Positions 49,991-60,780 are shown, numbered from the stretch's first letter. The stretch: 64,000 nucleotides of DNA from Polytrichum commune (GCA_950295325.1 OX485804.1:65068533-65132532); one strand, 5' to 3'. Notes: generated by a model from the sequence alone, not told the origin. Translations and numbers: made by a program.

Positions 49991-50267
49991 CGGCACACAC
50001 CAATGCAGACTTGTGTACAAGAAAGAGTCTCTTCACTAATATCTGAGTTTGCCCAATATTTAAAGTCGATTTGACCTGCCCGTACTCTCTAAAATCTGTT
50101 ACAAACCCAAGCGATGATCGAACAATGGCAGCAAATAATAGACAGAGGTAAGAGGAAAGAATATGAACATAGGAGAAGCTTGTTGCCATGCCACTGATGC
50201 CAGTTTACAATGTGAAGTTGCTCACAATCTAATCGCCCGCTTGAGCAAGAATTTCGACAAATATAAC

Positions 50268-50930
50268 CTATTTCACGGGGTAGGGGAGGTTGACAACGTA
50301 GAGCAAGAAATAAGCCCAGTAGACACCGGACAGCCCACCGAAGAAGAAACCTCCAGCGAAGCTAGCCCATCCCTCAGCTGTTTGCAGCTTGTCGGCCGCC
50401 TTTTGCCTTCCTGTCAACGTAAGGCTGGGTGCCAACGAGGGGGCGCCTTCCTTGAACGAAGCGATTCCGTAGATGGTCAAGCAGATGGTAAGGATGGCAA
50501 CGAGGCCACCGGCGGCAAGGGCACCGGCCTCTCCCCTCACCACGGAGTTCCGCAGAGGTCCAGCTAGAACGAAGGGCCCCACCAGCAAGTAGCCGTGGGC
50601 AAGCCCAATCTCCACTCCCCTCAACAAGGGAGACACGGCGGTGCGGTAAGCGGGCAAGTTGGACAAATACCATGCGACGAGGGGGCTGCTGGTCACGGGT
50701 GTCTCGAAGCCTCCGATGAAGGGATCGCCGTTGAGAGGCTCCACAACCTGGTACTTCTCAGCCCTGACGCCCAGGGCCTTGGCCTGCACCGCCTGCGCGG
50801 GGCGGGCAGCTCGCAGGGAGCTCACGTTGCCAAGGAACGCCCGGTTGCTGCTGGCTCCGCCGTGGGAGACCTTGGACACTCGCTCCATGGCCATGAGGCC
50901 TCCCGCGCGGGTCATGGCTGCGGCCGCCAT
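50268..50930 (-). CDS. psaL: Photosystem I reaction centre subunit XI (PsaL), copy 2
   Basis: 220 residues, intronless, same transit peptide, helices and LPYPVK end as the other copies. The protein is identical to copy 3 and differs from copy 1 only at residue 178 (Ala). Base differences are nevertheless visible (for example AAATAAGC against AAGTACGC near the 3' end). The 5' UTR matches copies 1 and 3 to about 51047, where homology ends abruptly. The G-box/I-box promoter of the other copies is missing and an inverted psbR-type promoter module lies about 180-220 bp upstream instead. It is divergent from psbR copy 3. The start and function reasoning is as for copy 1. Confidence 0.97.
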   Translation of the reverse strand: MAAAAMTRAGGLMAMERVSKVSHGGASSNRAFLGNVSSLRAARPAQAVQAKALGVRAEKYQVVEPLNGDPFIGGFETPVTSSPLVAWYLSNLPAYRTAVSPLLRGVEIGLAHGYLLVGPFVLAGPLRNSVVRGEAGALAAGGLVAILTICLTIYGIASFKEGAPSLAPSLTLTGRQKAADKLQTAEGWASFAGGFFFGGLSGVYWAYFLLYVVNLPYPVK

Positions 50931-51077
50931 GTCTGATGGATGGATTGCTGGGGGAACCGAGAAATGGCCAATTCGATTCTGGAGCTTTGATTGTTTGCTG
51001 CAGTTGATGAGATACCGGTGTCGGAAGAAGTGAGCTAAGTTGGGATCTCCAGTGCTAAACCCTAAACCACTGAAGTT

Positions 51078-51350
51078 AGTTCACGGGAACCAGTGCCACC
51101 AGTGGATAGGGCTGCCAATCGAGGAGTACACTTGGCGCCCCATGACCGGCTAGCTTGGATTGCGGCAGCCCCGGGCTATTGGAGGTGCATCATCCGATGG
51201 AATTTTAATTCTTATTGGGTACTTTAGGGGTTAATCCAGGTACGATTTACGGCCCAGATCGGCCGATATCCAATCTAGCCGGTCGTGGGGCGCCAAGTGT
51301 ACTCCCGGATTGGCCGCTGTATCCACGGGTGGCACCCTTTCCCGTGCCCT
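51078..51350. promoter_or_regulatory. Divergent promoter with inverted psbR-type modules
   Basis: The region between psaL copy 2 and psbR copy 3 (558 bp) carries two copies of one module in opposite orientation. At about 51263-51350 (+) the core is TAGCCGGTCGTGGGGCGCC, AAGTGTACTCCCGGATTGG. At about 51167-51078 (-) it is TAGCCGGTCATGGGGCGCC, AAGTGTACTCCTCGATTGG. The arms are about 85 bp with high similarity and a spacer of about 95 bp. Each core is about 170-220 bp from its own ATG, the same distance as upstream of psbR copy 2. TATA-like GGCTATAG follows on the psbR side near 51374. Confidence 0.75.
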
Positions 51351-51488
51351 TTCTACGGTCTCCCGTGCCCGTGTGGCTATAGGAATCGCGGGCTGCACCG
51401 TTCGCCGTAGAAAGAGTTCTTGTTTGTCGTCATCGTTATTCTCGCTTCGATCGATCGAGTGAGCGTGTGAGTTGCGTTCGATACAGCC

Positions 51489-52879
51489 ATGGCCACCATC
51501 GCAGTGTCCGCGCTTACGACCACTCCAGTTGCCGCGCCCTCAGGTCTGAAGAAATCGACATTCTCCGGTGCGGCAGTGCAAGGTTTGCCGGTGTTGAGGA
51601 CTTCGAAGGCCCCTGGGTCCCTGAGAGTGGAGGCCAGCACCAAGAAAATCGTCACTAAGGAGCCTCTAGGTGAGAAAAATGCTTTTATAATTCACACCTG
51701 CGAAGTTTCCTTGTTTCATGAAATCGACGTGTCGCTCTGGTAGCGGGCAGTAGCATGCCCGATCTATGTGAATAGGGTGTACGTACTTGCCGTTTGATGT
51801 CGTGGAGACATGTAGATTGTACGGTTGGAAACTAGGAAAGGAACGCGATCGTTGTTCTCGAGGAGGAACCTGCATGGAGTGGACGAAGGTGATGTTATTT
51901 TAATCTGAAATTGGACTTTTGATGCAGGTCCTTCTGGTGACTTGAAGTTCAAGAGGGGTGTGGACGCAGGCGGCAGGGTACCAACGGTGAGTGGCAGTTG
52001 CTGCCAGTTCCACTTCGACGTTGACTTCGATTGTTGAATCGTTATAGCCTGGAGAAGAAGCTCTAGCCGACAAATAGCCTAGACTAGTGTGAAGTTATTA
52101 TGTGGACTTCCCCTGACGTACTTTTGAAAATTAATCTCGGTTTTGTGCAGGGAAAGGGAGTTTACCAGTTCACAAAGAAGTACGGAGCTAATGTCGATGG
52201 TTACAGGTATTTCGCAGAACTGGTTTGCAGCGAGATGTGTGTTTTTCCCATCACTTGATTGTCGCGGTCGGAGGTCATTAGCTGCGTAGACGCTTCGTTT
52301 TTTTTTCCTGTTACGTAATGGCGAAAATTGTTGGCTATGTATAAACCCCTTGTGCAGTCCAATCCACGAGATTTGTGGCATGGATTGCCAGAATTGGTAC
52401 ATAAGTTGATCAATCACGTATCGGCACCTAATTCCTTTCGTTCCCACCTCGCAGCCCAATCTACGCCAGGGATGAGTGGTCCAAGTCAGGAGATGTGTAC
52501 GCAGGAGGTGGGTGACATTTTTTCTTCGTTTTTGTTTCATTGGTCCACATACGGACTCAATCAGACGCAAAAAAAAATAGTTGATCTTGATGCCTTTGTG
52601 GGAAATCATCGTCAGAAAGCATTGTAATGGATTCGTCTCTGATAATTTAAAGAACCAGATTACACATGGGTAACTTGTAGTCCAGAATCTCTTACCGTTT
52701 TCTGGCCTTTTTGAGCTGATTATGAGTAAGCGTTGACAGATCCTAATATCGTTCCGTCGCTGATTTGTGTTCCATTTGTCATGACAGGAGTTCCCGGGCT
52801 TGCCATCTGGGCTACCTTGCTCGGAGGTCTTCTGCTTGCCGGTGCCTTCCTCGTCTACAGCACCAGTGCCTTGGCTTAA
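51489..52879 (+). CDS. psbR: Photosystem II 10 kDa polypeptide (PsbR), copy 3, chimeric gene
   Basis: Five exons: 51489-51669, 51928-51986, 52151-52206, 52455-52507, 52788-52879; 146 residues, GT-AG introns. Motifs are as in the other copies (GPSGDLKFKRGVDAGGRVPT, GVYQFTKKYGANVDGY, SPIYARDEWSKSGDVYAG, VYSTSALA). Promoter, exons 1-3, introns 1-2 and the start of intron 3 match copy 2: exon 3 differs by one base. The end of intron 3, exons 4-5, intron 4 and the 3' UTR match copy 1: exon 4 differs by two bases, against about ten from copy 2. The switch lies near 52355-52375, where the sequence still shows GTGCAGTCCAATC(C), the copy-2 exon 4 acceptor and first bases, now buried in the intron. The gene is intact and reads through. 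Confidence 0.96.
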
Positions 52880-55800
52880 GTGTATCTCATAGTTGTAACA
52901 ATATCAATTTTATCTGTAATGCTCATTGGAGATTCAATTTTTCTTAATCGAAGATTAATTGTTCTCTTCAGTTCAATGCCTACCCACCTTTACACAGTTC
53001 TTTGCAATTGAGAGGGGCAGTAGAGTTCTAGTTGCTGCAAAGTGGTTGTCATTGATAAACGGGCCACAATATGTACGTAAGCCTCATATCTCATTTCTGC
53101 ATATATTTCAATGTGTTACAATGTTTATGTGTTGAAGAGTCTGTTGCAGTGGATATGCTTCTTTGAGTTTATGAGCGGCTACATTACATGTAAAATTACG
53201 CCACTTCGTTGATAGTAGTATGTGACACTCAATCTGTTACCAGCTCAAAAGACTGCCCTGTGGAGAAGAGATGATGGTATCTGAAGTGAGCCAAAAGTTT
53301 GGCCTCTGAGATGAGCAATGTCATCAAGAATGTGATCGTGATTTTTCTCTAGTATAGGGCAGAGCATTCTTCGACTAGCCGCTTGTTTGATCAAGTACTT
53401 TCAAACATCTAGTATTACCGCATATCACAGATGCAATGTACAAGACAAGGGTACATGCTTTCACAGTTAAAATGAGGGTGTAAGCATTTGTTGGAGATAA
53501 TTCTCAAAGCCAACCTTTTTCTCTTGCATTTTGTTGAACTAATAAATCTATGCAACATCTGCAACAAATTGATCAAAATTATCTATTACTACTTATATAT
53601 GTTCCTTGAAGTGCACAGGTAACCTTTCTCATTATATGTCAAGACATCTATCTAAATATCTAAACATTTTAGTCATGTACATTGAAGGTCATGATTCAAA
53701 TCAATATTACTCCCTCAAATGAGCAGCTTGACCTACATATCATATCAAAACCTTTCCAATCGACCTTAAACCATTACCTAGCAAAGAAACTTGTGGTGCA
53801 CACTATTCAACATTGAATTTGCCACTAGCAACCAGTATTATAAATTCCAATATTTACACTTTATAGTTTGTAAACCTACAGAAAACATCCATTTTTGTGT
53901 GACTAAACATTACATATCATTACTTAGCACTTAGTGCTCATTCCATGGGTCCTCATATTATAACAATTGGATGCTTGGAAAGCTATGTAAGAAAACACAA
54001 ACTCTAATTGAGCTCCCAGCATTCGACTTTTATATTCCGAGGGCCCACATCACTAAGTAATGGTATGTGTTTAATAATATTTACCATTTTCCTAGATTGC
54101 ATTTATATTTACTACCATCTTCCTGGATCACATTCATATTTCAATATACACAGGGGAAGATGCGAATATAACATTGTCGGTCATCCAAAACATGTGATGT
54201 ATTGATTGTTTCCGGTGTATACAATATAAATCAACTTGAATAATTAGAGTTGATTATATGCAATCTAAGCCCTGAAGGCTCTAGATTTTGGGAAATTCCA
54301 AACACTAAATTCGTCAAGATACGTTACTATTCTACTTGTATGTAGGCCCTACATAGGCATGAACAATAGTCCTTACCGTCACCATCGTTTTAGGCCATCT
54401 GAACCTCTGGAAATGGAAAAATGTAAACAATACTAAGCTAAGACTAGACACATAGAAACACCGACATCCCATAGAGGCAAGCATGAAAGAAGAGCCACTT
54501 CGCCCGCAGACTACTTTCACCTCTCGTAATTGATCATATGGGGATGAAGCTAGTTGAGTTTGAGAAATAACTAGTTCAAGTTCAAGACTTTATAGAAATC
54601 ACCAATCATTTAAGAGGAATTTATAGAATATACCCCAAATAAATGAAGGAAGCCCGCAAGTTGTCAACAAGTAACCAGTTTGAATTGGAAACATTAGGAT
54701 CTCGACCAAAAATCTCCACGGACACTGTTGGGTGGGCCCTTTGAGGGGCAGTTTAAAGACACTCAAATGCCGGCCAACGTATGGCAGCGCATGATATTCC
54801 TTAGCAAAAGGCGAACAAATGTTTCGCTCTTGTGTTCAATATTGAAGTCTTCAACACCTGTCAAATGCCATTTTGGCCGTCAAAGGTCTTTTATTGGGCA
54901 CTTCACAAAAATGTGCTCTATAAAGTTTTCACCGGTCACAGTGAAGGCCTCTCCAAAAACTGCTTATCACAAAATACAGTGGTTGTAATTTGTAAATAGA
55001 AATATAATTGTATTCCAATCTTGATATCTTAACATACATTTCCAAATTCCAATAACTCCTGCAATTTCAACTCTACAACTTCAACTCGACACTAACGGGA
55101 CTAGGCATTGCAACTTTGGCTCGGCACTCTCGGAGGCGGCACTGCAATATCTTCAACTCAAACCCCTCCATTTCTAGCAAGCTTCGACACTTGGTGCGTT
55201 AAGTTCTCTCATTCAGTTTTAGTCTCTGCAAGGGAGGAGGAGCTTATGTTTGCGAACTTCGGAAGAGTTGGAACTTCAAATTTCCAAACGAATTTCGACC
55301 TGTGGATTCGTTCGTGAAAGGGTTGATTTCCACTTCCAATTGTTTCAATTTCGAGGTATGAACAAATCTGATTGTTTAAAAAATGCAACAAATCATATTG
55401 CAGGAATTGCTTGGCCTGTATAATTTTGTGCGAAATTCACAGTGAGCTTATTATTAAGGACTATGTATTCCGCTCTGAATCTCCCATCCGTGATCTTGGA
55501 ACTCAATCTTGTTCATTGGTGATAATTTCTGATTTTTTGCAATCTTTGCTCTCCCGTTTTGTGGCCGCATGCATCTTGAGTACTCTAGGTTAATTGGTTG
55601 GATGGTTGGCTGGCTGGTCGGAATTGAGATTTTTTCCTGAGGGTTTAGGTGCAATTATCTGACGTTTCGAACAATTGCATGTACTTCTTCAATTTAGTGG
55701 GACATCATATTATTTTCATATTCAATACAAAACGGCCAATATCAAGTTTTTCTTTTGTGAAGTGTTGCAAAAAAGTTTGAAAGTTTGAGTGAAGTGTGGT

Positions 55801-56490
55801 TATTTTGAAGCCCTTCACATTGAAATGCATGTGCACACTTCAAACTTGAACACCGGTTCGCTCTGTGCTGAGCAAGCTGCTGTCTGATGTTTGAGCTGGG
55901 AAGTTTATTAATATTGGTGTGTAGTTATCAAGCTCCTTCTCATTGACGATATGAGGCAATGGCATCACCTCCAGAAGGTTTAATTGGTGGAGAGGAAGTT
56001 AGAGCCTGCAATTATATTGGAAGGTCAAGCATTTTCAGATAGGCACTGCGTATATTAGTTGATAGAATAAGCACAGAGATCAGAGTCGTTCTTTAAAGAT
56101 GAAAAGATTACGTAGAGGTGCCAGATTCACCTACAAGCCTCATTGCGTGCATTGCAGTGTTGATAGCTGGATTCTTCTCAACATGAAGAGTTGTTCAATG
56201 TTGACCTAGCTTGATATCCTGTACTTACACTCTCGTCAATTGGATCCAATCTCACCAAGCATGCAATGACCACGGAGCAAATCGCGCATGTCTTTCCGAA
56301 GTTACTTTTTCATCACAACAATACGTAGTCCAATGCCCAACACCGAAATTCAAAAACCACTTTCAACACTCTCTTCACACTCCTGCTTCAATTTATATTA
56401 GGTGGGCTCTGTTAAGGAGCAATCCCAAAATATGTGTTTGCCGGCAATTGTAGCCAACGCACGGTATTCTTTAGTAAAAGGCGAAAGAAT
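52880..56490. other. 3' flank of psbR copy 3 and long gene-poor stretch
   Basis: It begins with the 3' UTR shared with psbR copy 1 (to about 53000). Beyond it I recognise no gene, RNA or complete element, only short reading frames. Confidence 0.4.
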
Positions 56491-56747
56491 AGCTCGCTCT
56501 GTGTTGAGCACCCGGCTGTGTGAAGTGTAGTGCAGCTGAAGGAGTTTATGTAGCCGGTTGCTTCTCGACGCCCTTTTCCCTAAGGTATGGGACAATGGAA
56601 GCTTTGAATCCAGCAGGCAACACTGTAAATCTATATTTCCCAAAAAGAATTACAAGGAATGACAATTAGTGTTGGGTAAACATGTAGTGTTGGTGATACT
56701 ATAGTGTGGCTTGCAATTAGTATTGAGCAAGACAATTAGAATTGGTG

Positions 56748-56770
56748 ACACGAAATATCATATTTTGTGT
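56748..56770. repeat. 23-bp palindrome, diverged copy
   Basis: ACACGAAATA-TCA-TATTTTGTGT. It is at the position homologous to 28530-28552, while its left flank (GACAATTAGAATTGGTG) instead resembles the left flank of 28864-28886 in direct orientation. Confidence 0.7.
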
Positions 56771-56952
56771 AGCTTCAGGTGGCAAGGCCACCTCAGAGGT
56801 CATGAAATTTCATAAATGGTTATCCTCCAAACGTCAGAAGCTCCTCACATCTCAAGAGACATTTTGGTCACTTCAAGTGATGTTGTGTTTAGTATATGTA
56901 AATTGAGCCAATCATATCAAGTTTCTCATTGAAACAATCCTTCTCATGCCCC

Positions 56953-57730
56953 GATCACACCAAAAAATTTGTTTGGTTCCAGCCATGAAATTGTTGGGGA
57001 TTATGTTGACAAATAGATGTTGGCCCACCGCTTTTCACACTACAGTTATCTCCCACTTAAATATGCACTTTGAACCGGAGCCGTTGGTGCGTACTTTGCT
57101 CATATCGCCTTCTAGACCCTTTGATTCGATGAATCGCAATGGAGAATGGATGATACCTGAGGCAACCCGCTTGACTGAAGCCCAACAATGTGGAATCAAT
57201 GCAAAGTTGAGCACGTCGAACGTGCCGAGCAAGCAGGCAGTGTTCGATGACGCAAACAACAAAAAATATTGTGTTGTTATGTTAGAGGACGTTGATGAAG
57301 TTTTGGAAACAATGTGGATCAAAGAAGAACCATCTATACATGACGAAATCTAGCCTATCGAGACATTTGTTGAATTTGGAAGTGCTACCAACTTCAAAGG
57401 CTTTGAAGCTCTACACAGCATTCTCCTCGATATTGACGACCAATTGCTTTGCTCCGATGTCCTAATGGAAGCTAGATACATGTATGATGAATTGCGACGA
57501 TCATTTGAGACATTTCAACAAGATGTTAACAAACTGACATTGAATGTGAAGTGTAAAAAAATTCATGTATTTGCGGCAAATGACTCTGCATGATATGCTC
57601 AAACAACAAAGTATGAACCCTCATATTTGTCAAAAAATTGTGCACTTAATCAGGATGCGTACTTAAACGGGTGCATACTATTACAACTAGAGATGCCAAT
57701 GGATGGTGTCAAAATTGGTCAGTGTGATCA
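56953..57730 (+). mobile_element. MITE of the GATCACACCAAC family, copy C, split by an insertion
   Basis: The left half 56953-57042 (GATCACACC..., TGTTGGCCCACCGCTTTTCA, CACTA) and the right half 57677-57730 (ACTATTACAACTAGAGATGC, CAATGGATGGTG, GTGTGATCAACCC) together make one element. They are separated by about 635 bp. ACTA occurs at both junctions (57039-57042 and 57677-57680), so it may be a target duplication. Confidence 0.75.
57043..57676 (+). other. Unrecognised coding-like insert inside MITE copy C
   Basis: One frame stays open through nearly the whole insert, with stops only at 57351 (TAG) and about 57591 (TGA). Its translation includes FEPEPLVRTLLISPSRPFDS, CCVVML-like KKYCVVMLEDVDEVLETMW, EFGSATNFKGFEALHSILLD and LMEARYMYDELRRSFETFQQ. 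Acidic and amphipathic composition suggests a once real protein. I do not recognise the family. It could be a captured or retrocopied gene fragment; I see no poly-A tail. Confidence 0.4.
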
Positions 57731-59629
57731 ACCCCTCAAGGAACCCTTCAATAAATAAATAAATTCATACGACATGTACGGCCAATTTACACGGGGTTCC
57801 AAGTCCCAAGTCCCAACATGGAAACAACTTTTCACGCTCAAGAAACCATAAAAGTATGATTTCTATCCAGAAAAGTTAGAACTTAATTATTTCTTGCCAA
57901 CATTCAACTCTCAACACAAGCCCCGGCCTCACCTCCAGAACGTGTTGTCATATGGACATTCATGTTATACTCAGGACTTGAAAGCCCCTGTGAAGTGGTG
58001 ATTCCTAACTTCCATCCTCTTATCAGCTGGAATTGCACGGATTGACCTGAAGTGAACTGGGACTAAGGACTTGGGACCCTTGTGAACCGGCCCTTAGTGT
58101 ATGCTTAACCCCTCGGGCCTGTAAAGGTCAACACTGGTCAAATGACATATCCGACACACTAGGATGAACGCATTCCATATCAATGCATCCGTATGTAACG
58201 TTTTGGTACGGTGATTCACTCAACCTTCTCATTGCGGGCTTCAATCTGACAGCATCGAACAGATGCAATGAAATTAGTCAGAAGTGTAAAAACATCAGAC
58301 CACAAATTCTCCTGTGAATTGTCTCAAGATCTCGGATTTGTACCCACACAGCAGGAATAACCTGAAGACTGAGGCACCTTAATTCTTCACCTCCCTATCC
58401 GCTGGTATTTCCAAACATTCAATCTTGAACTTCACACAACCGACAAAAAGATTGACCTGACCTATGACCGAAATCAAAATACTCGTTTGAGTGTAATGGT
58501 CAATTGTGACAGATCTCTTGCGAGCTTTATATCATCCACCCTTCCCTGCCACAGGCATTCCATTTGAGTACTAATGTAGCGCAAAGATCGCGACGCGTGC
58601 TTTTGTCCTCATTTGTTGAAATCTAGACATGAGATAGGTGAGTTCTATGTAGTCACTCTTCCTATTCGGACACATGTATTTGAGTCTTACAAGGCAAGGC
58701 TTGTTGTCAAGAACAGACACCAAAAAGGCATGTGGTCCGATGAGATTGGACAATGTGCTCATAATATAGACCCCATTCTCCGTTCAATTATCAACACAAT
58801 TAAGAATGCCTATGTAATCACGTAAAGAGACAGACAAAGAGACTCTTCACCTTGATCTCTTATAACATTCGCATGTCAACTGCAATTGAGCTGACAACCT
58901 TCGAGATTCGCAAATGCCAACCGAATGTAAGAATTCCTGTTCAAATCCAGTGATCAAAGATTGTCTGTGGAATTGGAAGTGACCGCAGTAGGGTCACACC
59001 CAAATACCACATAGGAAGGAGCACACCAGAATCTGTTCTGCTGAATCTCGCAAAGGATGATATCACTACCAAGAATGGACTGCCCTCTCTACTGCATAGG
59101 AACTTCTATTGCGCATTCCCACGAAACACCAGACAGAGATAAGCATGGGTAGTATCTCCCCACAACGGCACAATCACCGAAGCTTGTAACCTGTCAATGC
59201 TCACCACCCTGGCTACATAATCGACAACATCCCACATTTCATAGATTCTGCAATGTGGCCTTGAAGAACCCACAAATCACACAGCTTCATGGTAAATGTA
59301 ATCAGCCTAGACTTTTGGAGTCCAGACACTTCACATGCCATGCAGGAACACAAGATAACACTTTGATGAAAACAGTCAGGTGTAGGATAGCCGTCTTTTC
59401 ATTGATGTAGGTTGCCCAATATTTTGAATCGATTGAGCCTACCTGAATCTCTGAAAAGTGTTTCAAACCCCAGCGATTATCGAACAATGGCAGCATATAA
59501 TAGACAGAGGTAAGAGGAAAGAATATGAACATAGGAGAAGCTTGTTGCCATGCCACTGATGCCAGTTTACAATGTGAAGTTGCTCACAATCTAATCGCCC
59601 GCTTGAGCAAGAATTTCGACAAATATAAC
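57731..59629. other. 3' flank of psaL copy 3
   Basis: The part from about 58105 on mirrors the flank of psaL copy 1. No separate gene is recognised. Confidence 0.45.
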
Positions 59630-60292
59630 CTATTTCACGGGGTAGGGGAGGTTGACCACGTAGAGCAAGAAGTACGCCCAGTAGACACCGGACAGCCCAC
59701 CGAAGAAGAAGCCTCCAGCGAAGCTAGCCCATCCCTCAGCCGTCTGCAGCTTGTCGGCCGCCTTTTGCCTTCCTGTCAACGTAAGGCTGGGTGCCAACGA
59801 GGGGGCGCCTTCCTTGAACGAAGCGATTCCGTAGATGGTCAAGCAGATGGTAAGGATGGCAACGAGGCCACCGGCGGCAAGGGCACCGGCCTCTCCCCTC
59901 ACCACGGAGTTCCGCAGAGGTCCAGCTAGAACGAAGGGCCCCACCAGCAAGTAGCCGTGGGCAAGCCCAATCTCCACTCCCCTCAACAAGGGAGACACGG
60001 CGGTGCGGTAAGCGGGCAAGTTGGACAAGTACCATGCGACGAGGGGGCTGCTGGTCACGGGGGTCTCGAAGCCTCCGATGAAGGGATCGCCGTTGAGAGG
60101 CTCCACAACCTGGTACTTCTCAGCCCTGACGCCCAGGGCCTTGGCCTGCACCGCCTGCGCGGGGCGGGCAGCTCGCAGGGAGCTCACATTGCCGAGGAAC
60201 GCCCGGTTGCTGCTGGCTCCGCCGTGGGAGACCTTGGACACTCGCTCCATGGCCATGAGGCCTCCCGCGCGGGTCATGGCTGCGGCCGCCAT
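59630..60292 (-). CDS. psaL: Photosystem I reaction centre subunit XI (PsaL), copy 3
   Basis: 220 residues, intronless, protein identical to copy 2 and one residue (Ala178) from copy 1. The transit peptide, three helices and C-terminus are as described for copy 1. Its 5' and 3' flanks match those of copy 1 in inverted orientation, including the G-box (CACGTG at 60515-60520) and GATAAGG (60501-60507) upstream. It therefore keeps the ancestral-type promoter that copy 2 has lost. Confidence 0.97.
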   Translation of the reverse strand: MAAAAMTRAGGLMAMERVSKVSHGGASSNRAFLGNVSSLRAARPAQAVQAKALGVRAEKYQVVEPLNGDPFIGGFETPVTSSPLVAWYLSNLPAYRTAVSPLLRGVEIGLAHGYLLVGPFVLAGPLRNSVVRGEAGALAAGGLVAILTICLTIYGIASFKEGAPSLAPSLTLTGRQKAADKLQTAEGWASFAGGFFFGGLSGVYWAYFLLYVVNLPYPVK

Positions 60293-60500
60293 GTCTGATG
60301 GATGGATTGCTGGGGGAAACTAGAAATGGGCAATTCGATGCTGAAGCTTCGATGGTATGCTGCAGTTGATGAGATGCCGGTGTCGGAAGAAGTGAGCTAA
60401 GATGGGATCGTCCCGTGCGGAGGAGCTACGGGAGCGAGGGCGATCTTCGAACGGAAGCGCAAGTGTAGCATTCTATCCGGTTGGCTGGCCGTAGGTGCTC

Positions 60501-60520
60501 GATAAGGTGGGAGCCACGTG
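60501..60520 (-). promoter_or_regulatory. G-box and I-box upstream of psaL copy 3
   Basis: GATAAGGTGG followed by GAGCCACGTG, the inverted counterpart of 25917-25938 upstream of psaL copy 1, about 210-230 bp from the ATG. Confidence 0.65.
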
Positions 60521-60667
60521 GCGCACTCGGGTTCCTGGAGGGGCATTTCTTCCCGATAACTTATTGTAACGAGTCCCGAAGAAACGCTCCCAGTTCGTGG
60601 AGAGAGAGAGAGCACATTCCACTTCCTTTGCTATTAAACAACTTCATCAACAAGAGTCTCATGTTCC

Positions 60668-60780
60668 AATCACACCAACGTTTCTGACTGGTTCTACCTG
60701 TGAAATTGCTGAGGATTATGTTTCACACTATTACAATCGGAGATGTCAATGGATGGTGCTAAAAGCGGCTGGTGTGATCA
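60668..60780 (+). mobile_element. MITE of the GATCACACCAAC family, copy D
   Basis: It starts AATCACACCAACG and ends GGCTGGTGTGATCA. The interior has TGTGAAATTGCTGAGGATTA and CGGAGATGTCAATGGATGG but lacks the central TTGGCCCACC part, so it carries an internal deletion of about 30 bp. Confidence 0.75.

Larger units (their letters stand above)
56490..60574 (-). repeat. Right arm of the large inverted duplication (with psaL copy 3)
   Basis: Reverse-complement match to the left arm 25865-29300. The well-conserved part is about 58105-60574; the outer part 56490-56945 is weaker. Between them about 1.15 kb without counterpart has been inserted, including MITE copy C and the coding-like insert at 57043-57680. 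Confidence 0.85.

Noticed and set aside
53000-56490. Search for further psaL or psbR remnants behind psbR copy 3
   Set aside because: Apart from the shared 3' UTR up to about 53000, I saw no match to either gene.
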